DNA of 64,000 nucleotides from Tragulus kanchil (lineage: Eukaryota; Chordata; Mammalia; Artiodactyla; Tragulidae): NCBI GenBank assembly GCA_022376925.1, contig JAIOJX010000028.1:67731001-67795000 (forward strand), read 5' to 3'. Positions within the stretch are counted from its first letter, which is position 1. Each line of letters begins with the position of its first letter. The translations under genes and the position numbers were made by a program. Of this stretch, positions 12,474 through 24,960 are shown piece by piece. The notes beneath the pieces are model-generated. The model was given only the letters and a program-made list of their open reading frames with translations, was not told the DNA's origin and searched no databases.

Positions 12474-14644
12474 TTTTGTATATTATTCATTGAGTAACTT
12501 GTAAACTTGTGAAATTAGGACTTCAAGGTAGACAATATCCTAGAAATTCCACTGAAGGTATTTTAACATGTATAAATACAAGTTATAATCATATCTCATA
12601 TATCTTGTGGTATCCAAGTACATATAAAGAGATGAGTGGACTATGGCTTTAAAATATAATTATATGTCTATGTAGCATATTGAGTTAAAAATTCAAATTT
12701 GTAACCCAAAAAACTAAGTAAGGCTGTCTGTACCTTTTTCCATTAAAGTAATTTACTTCATTAATTTTTAAAAATGTTTTTATTTTTAGCACCCAAAACA
12801 TTTTGTATTGGAATATAGCTGATTAACAATATTGTGGTATTTTCAGGTGAACAGAAAAGGGACTCAGCCGTACATGTACAAAAAATAAAGATAAAAGAAA
12901 AGAATAAACTGAAGAATGGTCAAAAAAAGAAATTTATTTCATTAAAAATAAGACTGAAACACTTTTAAAAACAAGTTGATCTTTTACTTGTTCTTTTCCT
13001 AATGCAATCATATCCTCCAAATCTATGAATAGCTTACTGAATAAGTGGGGTTGCCTTCCAAGTGACTTCACATTAATAAACTGTATGTATCTCTTGAAAA
13101 TGATGTCTATGTCTAGATATGAGTTATAAAAATTATATATTAATACTCTAACAAAAATAAAAAGCATTATTTCTAGAAAATTATTGCCAATTACATCGTT
13201 CCAACCAGTGTTTTCAATCAATTTTATTTAACTAAAACTCCACCCCACTGACTAAAATCACATCAGTGATAATGGAAAGGAAAAATGGCAAAGTACATCA
13301 TCAGCATTGACTCCAGGAAGGTCAAGATACCAACCTTGGATTAATACAAAGAGGTCTTCATAACTTAAAAGATTTGAGAAAACGCGAAGTTGCCTGACAG
13401 TCCTAACTGTAATGAAAATCATCCACTGAAGCGGGCATTATTGTAAATCTTTGTCTACATGACAGATTTACATCTCCTTACCTCCATAAAAATCCACCGT
13501 TAATGGCACAACACCTATTAAGCTGAGATATTTCTAGGTGTAGTACGTCATGGTATTTTGTATATTATTCATTGAGTAACTTGTAAACTTGTGAAATTAG
13601 GACTTCAAGGTAGACAATATCCTAGAAATTCCACTGAAGGTATTTTAACATGTATAAATACAAGTTATAATCATATCTCATATATCTTGTGGTATCCAAG
13701 TACATATAAAGAGATGAGTGGACTATGGCTTTAAAATATAATTATATGTCTATGTAGCATATTGAGTTAAAAATTCAAATTTGTAACCCAAAAAACTAAG
13801 TAAGGCTGTCTGTACCTTTTTCCATTAAAGTAATTTACTTCATTAATTTTTAAAAATGTTTTTATTTTTAGCACCCAAAACATTTTGTATTGGAATATAG
13901 CTGATTAACAATATTGTGGTATTTTCAGGTGAACAGAAAAGGGACTCAGCCGTACATGTACAAAAAATAAAGATAAAAGAAAAGAATAAACTGAAGAATG
14001 GTCAAAAAAAGAAATTTATTTCATTAAAAATAAGACTGAAACATTTTTAAAAACCAAGTTGATCTTTTACTTGTTCTTTTCCTAATGCAATCATATCCTC
14101 CAAATCTATGAATAGCTTACTGAATAAGTGGGGTTGCCTTCCAAGTGACTTCACATTAATAAACTGTATGTATCTCTTGAAAATGATGTCTATGTCTAGA
14201 TATGAGTTATAAAAATTATATATTAATACTCTAACAAAAATAAAAAGCATTATTTCTAGAAAATTATTGCCAATTACATCGTTCCAACCAGTGTTTTCAA
14301 TCAATTTTATTTAACTAAAACTCCACCCCACTGACTAAAATCACATCAGTGATAATGGAAAGGAAAAATGGCAAAGTACATCATCAGCATTGACTCCAGG
14401 AAGGTCAAGATACCAACCTTGGATTAATACAAAGAGGTCTTCATAACTTAAAAGATTTGAGAAAACGCGCAAGTTGCCTGACAGTCCTAACTGTGATGAA
14501 AATCATCCACTGAAGTGGGCATTATTGTAAATCTTTGTCTACATGACAGATTTACATCTCCTTACCTCCATAAAAATCCACCGTTAATGGCACAACACCT
14601 ATTAAGCTGAGATATTTCTAGGTGTAGTACGTCATGGTATTTTC
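12474..14644. repeat. Direct duplication 4 (offset 1,082 bp)
   Basis: Copy A is 12474-13555 and copy B 13556-14644, joined through tttt microhomology. Differences include acgcgaag versus acgcgcaag (near 13382 and 14465), ctgtaatg versus ctgtgatg and gaagcggg versus gaagtggg. A 95-residue minus-strand frame (12934-13221) reappears as 85 residues (14047-14304). It shows no domain. Confidence 0.92.
12765..12885 (-). mobile_element. L1 3'-end fragment, degraded
   Basis: The stretch around tattggaatatagctgatta, then caatattgtggtattttcag, matches the familiar antisense 3' end of mammalian and ruminant L1 (T-rich tail, tggagtatagttgatt-like block). The artefactual second copy is about 13847-13967. 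Confidence 0.55.
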
Positions 14645-15618
14645 CTGTATAGTTTACATTATTCTTGGCATTTCATGGCCTGTCTCATGAGAGGGCTAAG
14701 AAGGAAAATATAGTAACTTGCACTCACTTCTCAAGGACAAAATGCCACATCTTACCAGAGGAAACATGCTGAAAGTGAAAAGCAAATATTGAGAATAATA
14801 AGGTTGAAACAGGTGGCATATGAGAAATCTGGAGATGTAAGGGAAAAACACTTTGATTTGTGGAATACAGTTTTAATTTGTTACTGAATTTCCAGTTTTT
14901 AGGGTTTTTCAAAAGGGAACAAATAAGCATTTACAGAGGTCCATTCTGAGAACTGGGCATGTACAGGGGAAAAAATATGATCTTTGACATAAACCCAGAC
15001 TTCGAGCTTAAACTTCCATTAATACTTGTATGGAGAAACCCTGGGGCCTCAAAAACATTTGGTGAAAACCACTGTAGCACTTTCTAACAATAGAAGCAGA
15101 GCAGGCTTTGTGTAACACTGGCAATTAAAATGTCCAGGCTCTCCCTTGAGATATGTCAGCACATTGAGAACCTGGGATACTGAATAACTTAAGTCTTATT
15201 CACAGAGAGCCTGGGAGGAAAATAATTTCAGTTCGTAGCATAGAATCTTTCTATTTTCTCTCTTAAAGGAAACAAACTGTTACAAGCATATATTACACTT
15301 TTGACATGGTGTTATGAAATTTTGGACCATGATGTAGGGAAGAAAATTCTTTAAGCTAATGGACACTACATTTTAGGTAGGCTAAAAATAAATTTCAAAA
15401 ACCCAGTTGTAGCATTCCAAAACTGAAAGCAATCTGTGCTTACTTTTTCATTCAAAGCCTGATTTTTATATATGAGAAATCTGCAAACTGACTAAATCAA
15501 GTTCATGTTGTTAACTAATGTAGAACCAGAAAGGGTTCAAGAAGCAAGTGTTCTTCAGAGAATCTTCTCTCGAATACACATAAAGTACAACCAGGTTTCC
15601 TTCTCATGAAGCAAACTT
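14645..15618. other. Unique DNA, nothing recognised
   Basis: Single-copy sequence between two duplications. No supported repeat or coding frame. Confidence 0.5.
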
Positions 15619-17810
15619 TGGGGAACATTATACAATAGAAAAAGGTCTTTGTGCCTTTTCAGTGTGGGAGAGGAAAAACAGAGAAGATGAAATTATTGAA
15701 ATTCAAGGCAAAGTTTTAGAGAACTTATACTACTTTTGTATGCCACATGTAGCACTGCCTGATCCATTCTTTCCTTACAGCAACATCCTTTTACTTTATA
15801 TTAGTAATAAACGGCACAGTAGAAAAGCCTCATGTGCAACAATGTAATCATTACACAAAACTTTGGATATATGGTGTTTACTGGTGCTACAAACTATTGG
15901 AAATAGCCATATAGATCATATGGAAGTGTCCTTTCATAATGTCTAGTAATATTTTCACATAATAGGGGCTCAGAAAATATTTATTTGATTTTCTTCTTTT
16001 GTGGATTTTTGTTGAGCCTATATCTAAGATAATCTGTCTGGAACATGGATGATTTGAAAAAAAATAATATACTGAGGTGTTCAACATGCTTTCATGTGTT
16101 TGTAGGTTTTTTATAGAAAAGGAGATTGTTTAGCTTTGGTGAGTAGAGTATTTCTGTTAGAACAACCGCAGTGTTATTACTGACCTTTCCCTAAATTCAT
16201 AGGTGGAAATCTCCAACTCCTGAGGTGACTGCATTTGGAGATGGGGCCTTTATGGAGGTAATTAATGAGGTCATAAGGTGGTGTCCTAATACAATGGAAT
16301 TGGTGTCCTTATATGAAGAGATCCCAGAGGGCTTTCTCTTTCTCTTCTCCCTATGAGGGCCCAGTAAAATGTGGCCTTTGTGAACTAGGAAGGGTTCTTA
16401 CCAGAAACAGACTCCACCAGGCCTTATCTCAGACAGACTCCAGAGCTGTGAGAAATATATTTCTGTGTTTAAGACATCCAGTCAATGGTATTACATTATA
16501 ATAGTCAGAACTGACTAAAACAATTGGCATTTAAAACAAAGATATGATAGATAAACAAATAAGCATCTTGGGAAAATTATTATATGCTTAAAGCTTTCAA
16601 AAATTGCATTGCTATTTTTTTTTTCCTCTTTTTTTCTCCCTCTCCATATCTTATGCTTCTTTACTTATCCACATCATAGCTCATTGAGGGGAAGCTATTC
16701 TTAGGTAATTAAATGGGGAACATTATACAATAGAAAAGGTCTTTGTGCCTTTTCAGTGTGGGAGAGGAAAAACAGAGAAGATGAAATTATTGAAATTCAA
16801 GGCAAAGTTTTAGAGAACTTATACTACTTTTGTATGCCACATGTAGCACTGCCTGATCCATTCTTTCCTTACAGCAACATCCTTTTACTTTATATTAGTA
16901 ATAAACGGCACAGTAGAAAAGCCTCATGTGCAACAATGTAATCATTACACAAAACTTTGGATATATGGTGTTTACTGGTGCTACAAACTATTGGAAATAG
17001 CCATATAGATCATATGGAAGTGTCCTTTCATAATGTCTAGTAATATTTTCACATAATAGGGGCTCAGAAAATATTTATTTGATTTTCTTCTTTTGTGGAT
17101 TTTTTTGTTGAGCCTATATCTAAGATAATCTGTCTGGAACATGGATGATTTGAAAAAAAATAATATACTGAGGTGTTCAACATGCTTTCATGTGTTTGTA
17201 GGTTTTTTATAGAAAAGGAGATTGTTTAGCTTTGGTGAGTAGAGTATTTCTGTTAGAACAACCGCAGTGTTATTACTGACCTTTCCCTAAATTCATAGGT
17301 GGAAATCTCCAACTCCTGAGGTGACTGCATTTGGAGATGGGGCCTTTATGGAGGTAATTAATGAGGTCATAAGGTGGTGTCCTAATACAATGGAATTGGT
17401 GTCCTTATATGAAGAGATCCCAGAGGGCTTTCTCTTTCTCTTCTCCCTATGAGGGCCCAGTAAAATGTGGCCTTTGTGAACTAGGAAGGGTTCTTACCAG
17501 AAACAGACTCCACCAGGCCTTATCTCAGACAGACTCCAGAGCTGTGAGAAATATATTTCTGTGTTTAAGACATCCAGTCAATGGTATTACATTATAATAG
17601 TCAGAACTGACTAAAACAATTGGCATTTAAAACAAAGATATGATAGATAAACAAATAAGCATCTTGGGAAAATTATTATATGCTTAAAGCTTTCAAAAAT
17701 TGCATTGCTATTTTTTTTTTCCTCTTTTTTTCTCCCTCTCCATATCTTATGCTTCTTTACTTATCCACATCATAGCTCATTGAGGGGAAGCTATTCTTAG
17801 GTAATTAAAA
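15619..17810. repeat. Direct duplication 5 (offset 1,095 bp)
   Basis: Copy A is 15619-16713 and copy B 16714-17810. The junction sits at a shortened A run before TG. The unit carries the MaLR LTR. Copies differ by homopolymer length (five versus four A after atacaatag, five versus seven T in the gtggattttt block). Confidence 0.92.
16185..16521 (+). mobile_element. ERVL-MaLR LTR (MST/MLT1 group)
   Basis: Old solo LTR remnant. Diagnostic blocks are taaattcataggtggaaatc near the start, gatggggcctttatggaggt, gtccttatatgaagagatcc, and agagctgtgagaaatatatt before the ccagtcaatggtattacatt end. The degraded polyadenylation region fits this LTR family. The duplicate is 17281-17617. The 62-residue frame inside is incidental. 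Confidence 0.8.
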
Positions 17811-19925
17811 AAATGCACATATAAACTTAAAAAGAATAGATGCATTGCAGTCTTTCTACTAGTTCAATTCCTTTATAGCTCCACTAAAAAAGAGAGGAGA
17901 AATTTTAGAGTCCAATCATTTAAGGACCTAACTGACTTCTTGCATGTGACTTCTCACATGTGTGTCATGTGACTTCTACTTTCTCAAATTTGTTTTCAAT
18001 TTTGCCCTTTGGACCAAGCGTATCATTTACAAAGGCTTCATGAACATCTACTGCTTGCATTAGAGCTGTTTGGAGTCAGAAATGCTGTTTCTCCAAGTTG
18101 AGATATTATGTTGGCATAGCAAAAAACATAAATTTAAGTTAGAAATATGTTGGAAAATGTCATTTCCTTTGCAACCCAAACAAATTAAGAGGAAGGAAAA
18201 TATCACTTAGTAGAATTCAGAACTTGTGAAATTTTGAAAGAGTTTCAGAAATTTTGACAAAACCTAAAATATTACTTGGCATTTTTGCCCAGGGATGAGT
18301 ATTTTAGGCATCTAAATTAAACTTGTTGACAGAGATATACTGAGAATGTGTTAATGTACTGCTGTTTTTGTTTCTTGCTTATAAGTACTGTCCTCTGAGC
18401 TGAAGGTTTGTACTTGAATATACTTACTACATATTTTAAAATCATGCTCATATACCCACAGGACAGAATATTCCACAATGCTTATAAAACTAAACAGGGA
18501 AAACAAAAATTAACAGATTTCAAGGTTACCACTATGCTATATATCATCTACTAATTGAAGAGAAAATGGCAGATGCCATGGATGTTAAAAATTCAAGAAG
18601 ACGGCTAACAAGCTCTAAACTGCTTTAATTCTATAGATGATATGTACATTTAGACGCTACATTTGATTGCCTTGAGCCACTATTATAGCTAGCTGTGCAT
18701 CTCCATTTCAGCCAGTTGGACCACTGAGTTGCATTAGTATTTCAATTTTACATGAGATATTGAAAAGCATGAAACAATTGGCATTTAAAACAAAGATATG
18801 ATAGATAAACAAATAAGCATCTTGGGAAAATTATTATATGCTTAAAGCTTTCAAAAATTGCATTGCTTTTTTTTTTTTCCTCTTTTTTTCTCCCTCTCCA
18901 TATCTTATGCTTCTTTACTTATCCACATCATAGCTCATTGAGGGGAAGCTATTCTTAGGTAATTAAAAAAATGCACATATAAACTTAAAAAGAATAGATG
19001 CATTGCAGTCTTTCTACTAGTTCAATTCCTTTATAGCTCCACTAAAAAAGAGAGGAGAAATTTTAGAGTCCAATCATTTAAGGACCTAACTGACTTCTTG
19101 CATGTGACTTCTCACATGTGTGTCATGTGACTTCTACTTTCTCAAATTTGTTTTCAATTTTGCCCTTTGGACCAAGCGTATCATTTACAAAGGCTTCATG
19201 AACATCTACTGCTTGCATTAGAGCTGTTTGGAGTCAGAAATGCTGTTTCTCCAAGTTGAGATATTATGTTGGCATAGCAAAAAACATAAATTTAAGTTAG
19301 AAATATGTTGGAAAATGTCATTTCCTTTGCAACCCAAACAAATTAAGAGGAAGGAAAATATCACTTAGTAGAATTCAGAACTTGTGAAATTTTGAAAGAG
19401 TTTCAGAAATTTTGACAAAACCTAAAATATTACTTGGCATTTTTGCCCAGGGATGAGTATTTTAGGCATCTAAATTAAACTTGTTGACAGAGATATACTG
19501 AGAATGTGTTAATGTACTGCTTTTTTTGTTTCTTGCTTATAAGTACTGTCCTCTGAGCTGAAGGTTTGTACTTGAATATACTTACTACATATTTTAAAAT
19601 CATGCTCATATACCCACAGGACAGAATATTCCACAATGCTTATAAAACTAAACAGGGAAAACAAAAATTAACAGATTTCAAGGTTACCACTATGCTATAT
19701 ATCATCTACTAATTGAAGAGAAAATGGCAGATGCCATGGATGTTAAAAATTCAAGAAGACGGCTAACAAGCTCTAAACTGCTTTAATTCTATAGATGATA
19801 TGTACATTTAGACGCTACATTTGATTGCCTTGAGCCACTATTATAGCTAGCTGTGCATCTCCATTTCAGCCAGTTGGACCACTGAGTTGCATTAGTATTT
19901 CAATTTTACATGAGATATTGAAAAA
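17614..19925. repeat. Direct duplication 6 (offset 1,158 bp)
   Basis: Copy A is 17614-18766 and copy B 18772-19925, separated by a 5-base filler (gcatg). The first 195 bases were already doubled by the preceding event and so occur three times (16519-16713, 17614-17808, 18772-18966). A T run in that segment differs in length between copies. No gene or named repeat inside. Confidence 0.92.
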
Positions 19926-20403
19926 GTCAAGTTGCAACTCAGGCAAAATGAAATTTTAAAATGCATGACAGGCTTTGTAGAGATGTTATGAGGTTGAGAT
20001 TGTTATTGTTGCAAAAGTATGAGTCTAACTTTTAAAGCTAAAGTTCTAAGTTCAGAACTGAAAAATATATTGCTGGCATTTTTAATTCTAATCCTGTAAA
20101 ATAAGCTTAAACAATTACAATTCCTGAAGAGTTCTCTCCTAGGTATTTGCTAAGTAAAATAAAGTACACACAGTATCTAGTATAGTCTTTGCATAAATGT
20201 TATTTCCTTTCCTTCTTCTTAACAGAGGACTAGAAATGGAAGAAAGTAATACTTTGACCTGTTTTGGCTACAGTGTGGATATTGTTCAATTCTGTTATTT
20301 GGTGGTTATAAAGAAGGGAGAACAGTGAAATCAAGGTGGGCTAATTCCAGTGTCTCTGATGTACGAAAAGGCGTGTCTGATTTCAGAATCTTTTGGAAAA
20401 CGT
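19926..20403. other. Unique DNA, nothing recognised
   Basis: Single-copy AT-rich sequence. No feature supported. Confidence 0.5.
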
Positions 20404-21311
20404 GATGGTTAATTCTATATATCTACTTGACTGGGCTAATGAATGCCCAGGTAACTGGTAAAAGAGTGTTTATGGGTCTGCCTATGAAGGTGTTTCAGGA
20501 AGAGATTAGTATTTGATTCAATAAATCCAATAAAAAGATTCACTTTTACCAAAGTGGGTAGGCATCACCGAATTCTTTGAGGACCTGAATGGAACAAAAT
20601 GGTGAAGGAAGAGTGAATTTTAAATTTTTTCTTGATCTGGGGCATCTATCTTTTTCTGCATTTGGACACTGTAGGCTTTGGTTCTCAAACTTTTGAACTC
20701 TGCGACTTATACCAGCGGCACCTTGGTTCTCAAGCCCTTGGCCTCAGACCAAATTATTCCACTGGATTTCCTCATTGCAGATGGGATACTGTGATACTTC
20801 TCAGACTCATAATTGCATGAGCTAATTCCTATTATGTGTGTGGTTGTGTGTATAAACATACATATAATGTAGGTTCATATGTCCATACCTATCTTCTTTT
20901 TTTAATTTTTATTTTTTGATTGAAGGATAACAGCTTTACAGAGTTTTGCTGTTTATTGCCAAACATCAACATGAATCAGCCATGGGTATAGATATGTCCC
21001 CTCCCTCTTGAACTTCCCTCCCATCTCCCTCCCCATCCTACCCCTCCTGGTTGTTACGGAGCCCATGTTTGAGTTCCCTTAGTCTTACAGCAAATTCCCA
21101 TTGGTTACCTATTTTACATATGGTTATGTAAGTTTCCATGTTAGTCTTTCCATACATTTCACCCTCTTCTCCCTTCCCTTAATATCCGTAAATCTGTTCT
21201 CTGTGTCTGTTTCTCCATTGCTGCCCTGAAAACAAATTCATCAGTACTATCTTTCTAGACTGCATGTATATCTTCTATTGGTTCTGTTTCTTCCAGAGAA
21301 TCTTAGTACAG
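20404..21311 (+). mobile_element. Ancient LTR-like repeat split by an L1
   Basis: Left part 20404-20889 has a common mammalian repeat signature: gatggttaattctatatatc, cttgactgggctaatgaatg, gtgtttcaggaagagattag and gagctaattcctattat. The characteristic last block (tcttctattggttctgtttc, then cagagaatc) appears only after the L1, at about 21271-21311. The element was therefore present before the L1 landed. I do not name the family. The 62-residue frame 20632-20820 is incidental. Confidence 0.65.
20890..21276 (-). mobile_element. L1 3' end, 5' truncated, with target duplication
   Basis: Antisense L1 tail at 20898-21268: a T-rich start, then gccaaacatcaacatgaatc, agccatgggtatagatatgt and cccctccctcttgaacttcc, which is the ruminant L1 3' region. 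The 8-bp tatcttct at 20890-20897 and 21269-21276 is a likely target duplication. Confidence 0.82.
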
Positions 21312-21469
21312 AGAATGAAGACATTGGAATTGAGACAATTTCCAGCATAAAATAGAAAATAAAATATCTGTCAAATGAACAAGCTGATGATACATACATA
21401 AAGATAATACATGCCAACAGATGTGCCAATAATGAATGGACAAGCCAGCAACAGAAGTCATGGAGGATA

Positions 21470-21809
21470 TTAGTCTGTTCAGTTTGAATCACAGACTGGG
21501 TGGTTCAAACCATGAAAGTTTATTTTCTCATAGTTCTAGAGGCTAGAAGTTCAAGATCAAAGTGTTTTCAGGGCTGGTTTTTGGCAAAGCCTCTCCCTGG
21601 TTTGCAGAGGGTGGCCTTCTTGAAGGAAAATGAAATCTCTCTGTTCCTCTTACAATAAAGACACAGGACCTAGTGGATCAGGACCTTAGTTTTTTATTTC
21701 AGTTAACTTTAATTATCTCCTCGAAGGCCTCTCTCCAAAAATAGTCACATTAGAAATTAAGGCTTTGACATGTAAATTTGGTGGCTGTCATAATTCAGTT
21801 CATAACATG
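21470..21809 (-). mobile_element. ERVL-MaLR LTR, antisense
   Basis: Reverse-orientation MaLR LTR. Recognisable blocks are cacagactgggtggttcaaa, ttctagaggctagaagttca, tttgcagagggtggccttct and the gcctctctccaaaaatagtc region near the end. It is the same LTR group as 16185-16521 but inverted. Confidence 0.78.
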
Positions 21810-22002
21810 GAGGAAAAACAGATTTTACTTTAGACAGCTGTTGGCTAGTAATCATTTTAATAATCCAAACATCTTTCACCTTGAAGACTAGTTTTAGAAC
21901 TGTGAACTCTGCTCTAATCTACCATTTTCAAGGTAGACATAGGAGGAATTCTAAGGTATTCAGTGTATCTACAATATGTTCAAAACTTTCAAATTTGAGG
22001 GT

Positions 22003-24120
22003 GTCAAAATAAATCCTCTTGAGATTGGCCTACAGGGCACATGGCATGACAGTGTCTAGAATGTGTGAATATGCTCTTGGCTTCTTTTAGTGTTTTGCTA
22101 ATTCTGCTTGATGATGCGCAAAGCTAAGACAATGAGAGTTACAGAACTTCTATACCTGGAAAAGATTTTAGAAAATCTCCTTTAAAATAGTTCAGTTGGT
22201 ATTCTGTGAAAAGCCATACCCATGGGATATTGTATTCACCAAGATTCTTTGAGCAATAATAGGTGGAAATCTAACATAAAGAAACAATTTTTTTATTAGG
22301 TAGAAAATGACATAATTCATAGAAGAAGGGAAGACTATTCTTGTTCATCTCAGACACGGAAACTGGAAGTTCAATTTTGCCAGGCTTCTTTCTTTTAGAA
22401 TATTGTCTCTACCCTTCTGTGGGTATAGTCTTTAGATTCACCTATATAAAAAGATTTCTATAGAGTGAAGATTAGGAAGGAGGATGGAATTTTATCCAAA
22501 ATGTTCACTTAGAAAAATACTAAGGAGAAACTCTTATTGGATTCATCTAAACGTGTAACCATGCCTGGAATAATCTTTGGGCCAAGGAGATGAGATACAG
22601 CTATCTGTGGATCATGTGTTTTCATATCTTTCATTAGAAAGGAAGGCCACTATCATTGCCTGTTCAGGTGGAAAGACAGAGACCTTATCTCTAAGGGGAG
22701 AGGAAATGGTTACAGATAACAAAACTGACAAATATCTATAAGGATCCACTCTCTGAATACACAATACTCACATCTGATTTTCCACATATAAAATTTTTAG
22801 TCAGTCCTCAAGGAAATCAATGCTGAATATTCATTGGAAGGACTGTTGCTGAACCCGAAGCTCCAATACTTTGGCCACCTAATGTGAAGAGCTGACTCCG
22901 TGGAAAAGACCCTGCTCTGGGAAAGATTGAAGGCAGGAGGAGAAGGGGACGACAGAGGATGAAATGTTTGGATGGCATCACTGACTCAATGGATATGAGT
23001 TTGGGTAAACTCAGGAAATAGTGAAGGACAGGGAAGCCTTGTGTGCTGGTCCAGGGGTCAAAATAAATCCTCTTGAGATTGGCCTACAGGGCACATGGCA
23101 TGACAGTGTCTAGAATGTGTGAATATGCTCTTGGCTTCTTTTAGTGTTTTGCTAATTCTGCTTGATGATGCGCAAAGCTAAGACAATGAGAGTTACAGAA
23201 CTTCTATACCTGGAAAAGATTTTAGAAAATCTCCTTTAAAATAGTTCAGTTGGTATTCTGTGAAAAGCCATACCCATGGGATATTGTATTCACCAAGATT
23301 CTTTGAGCAATAATAGGTGGAAATCTAACATAAAGAAACAATTTTTTTATTAGGTAGAAAATGACATAATTCATAGAAGAAGGGAAGACTATTCTTGTTC
23401 ATCTCAGACACGGAAACTGGAAGTTCAATTTTGCCAGGCTTCTTTCTTTTAGAATATTGTCTCTACCCTTCTGTGGGTATAGTCTTTTAGATTCTCCTAT
23501 ATAAAAAGATTTCTATAGAGTGAAGATTAGGAAGGAGGATGGAATTTTATCCAAAATGTTCACTTAGAAAAATACTAAGGAGAAACTCTTATTGGATTCA
23601 TCTAAACGTGTAACCATGCCTGGAATAATCTTTGGGCCAAGGAGATGAGATACAGCTATCTGTGGATCATGTGTTTTCATATCTTTCATTAGAAAGGAAG
23701 GCCACTATCATTGCCTGTTCAGGTGGAAAGACAGAGACCTTATCTCTAAGGGGAGAGGAAATGGTTACAGATAACAAAACTGACAAATATCTATAAGGAT
23801 CCACTCTCTGAATACACAATACTCACATCTGATTTTCCACATATAAAATTTTTAGTCAGTCCTCAAGGAAATCAATGCTGAATATTCATTGGAAGGACTG
23901 TTGCTGAACCCGAAGCTCCAATACTTTGGCCACCTAATGTGAAGAGCTGACTCCGTGGAAAAGACCCTGCTCTGGGAAAGATTGAAGGCAGGAGGAGAAG
24001 GGGACGACAGAGGATGAAATGTTTGGATGGCATCACTGACTCAATGGATATGAGTTTGGGTAAACTCAGGGAAATAGTGAAGGACAGGGAAGCCTTGTGT
24101 GCTGTAGTCCATGGGGTCAC
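22003..24120. repeat. Direct duplication 7 (offset 1,054 bp)
   Basis: Copy A is 22003-23059 and copy B 23057-24120, joined through gtca. Copy A's last 15 bases (gctggtccaggggtca) are a deletion-bearing version of copy B's gctgtagtccatggggtca, showing deteriorating sequence at the block end. The unit ends within a BovB fragment. Confidence 0.92.
22799..23056 (+). mobile_element. BovB LINE 3' end (first copy, cut at junction)
   Basis: Same sequence as 23855-24147 but truncated at the duplication junction. BovB blocks are aatattcattggaaggactg, ccaatactttggccacctaa and gaaggcaggaggagaagggg. Confidence 0.88.
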
Positions 24121-24147
24121 AAAGAGTCGGACACAATTGAGCAACTA
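23855..24147 (+). mobile_element. BovB (RTE) LINE 3' end
   Basis: End of the BovB element, from the ttggaaggactg block through caaagagtcggacacaattg. It encodes the extreme C-terminus of the reverse-transcriptase polyprotein and the short 3' UTR. The antisense 90-residue frame 23872-24144 is a shadow. About 30 bases of an antisense Bov-A head (agtgaaagtgatggctagtc) follow at once. Confidence 0.88.
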
Positions 24148-24210
24148 AAAGTGAAAGTGATGGCTAGTCATGTCTGACTCATAGTTTTTAAAGGATTAAG
24201 TGTTTTATCT

Positions 24211-24302
24211 AATTGTTTCATGTGTTTAGTTGCTTAGTCATGTCCAATTCTTGCAACCCCATGGACTGTAGACAACCAGATTCTTGTCCAATTGTTTCAT
24301 GT
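24211..24302 (-). mobile_element. 66-bp Bov SINE remnant with perfect target duplication
   Basis: A very short Bov-tA/Bov-A piece (24224-24289, gttgcttagtcatgtccaat, then ccccatggactgtagac) lies between two perfect copies of aattgtttcatgt (24211-24223, 24290-24302). It appears to be a complete insertion event despite its small size. Confidence 0.75.
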
Positions 24303-24748
24303 ATAATCACAAATTCTCTTCCCCTTTCCCTCCCTCAAAGGGTAACAGTCAAAACTACTTAATCCAGCATTAAAACTAGACTGTTGGCAGAGGGGATGTC
24401 ATTTCAATCAAGCACAGATGTGGCTTCCCATGCGCCAGGAACTTGTGTATTGAATGGTATATTTGATCACTAGATCCTCACTACATGCAATGAAGATTTC
24501 CACTCAGCTAAGTTGGGGTTTCTCTACTCTGTCACTATTGACATTTTATCTCTATTGGCCCTGTAGTTCTCATGACCCTTAAGCTGTTTTCCTAATTTAT
24601 ACAAATCTTCAAGCTATTCCATACTTTAACAGCTTGCTCATTATTTTTTACAAATTATTTTCTATATTGGAAACTATTAATAGGTAGGAATTTTATTTTT
24701 ACATATTATTTTTAAACTGTAGATTGATAGTCAAATTATTTCTTAAGA

Positions 24749-24960
24749 CCGTTGTTCTCAACCAGGGTAATTTCTGTCCCCCAGTGGCTATTTGACAATG
24801 TTTGGAGACATTTTTGTTTTAATTCTCACAATAGGAGGTGCTGCTAGCTTCTAGTAGGTAGAGGCTGGGGTACTGCCATACATTCTGCTGTTTACAGGGC
24901 AGCTCCAATGACAAAGATCTATCCAGACCAAAATATCAATAGTACTGTGGTTGAACCCTT
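24749..24960 (+). mobile_element. MER5A (hAT-Charlie) element
   Basis: Non-autonomous DNA transposon with the expected order: ttctcaaccagggtaatttc, tttgacaatgtttggagaca, agtaggtagaggctggggta, and caatagtactgtggttgaac at the end. Nearly full length for the family. Confidence 0.85.

Noticed and set aside
11892..12497. 201-residue open frame, longest outside L1 and its chimeric copy
   Set aside because: It reads through a Bov-tA, a nested antisense SINE and back into the Bov-tA. The protein is a translation of SINE consensus with no independent support.
12934..14304. 95- and 85-residue minus-strand frames as paralogous small proteins
   Set aside because: They are the two copies of duplication 4. 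The length difference comes from a small indel near the C-terminus, and no domain is visible.
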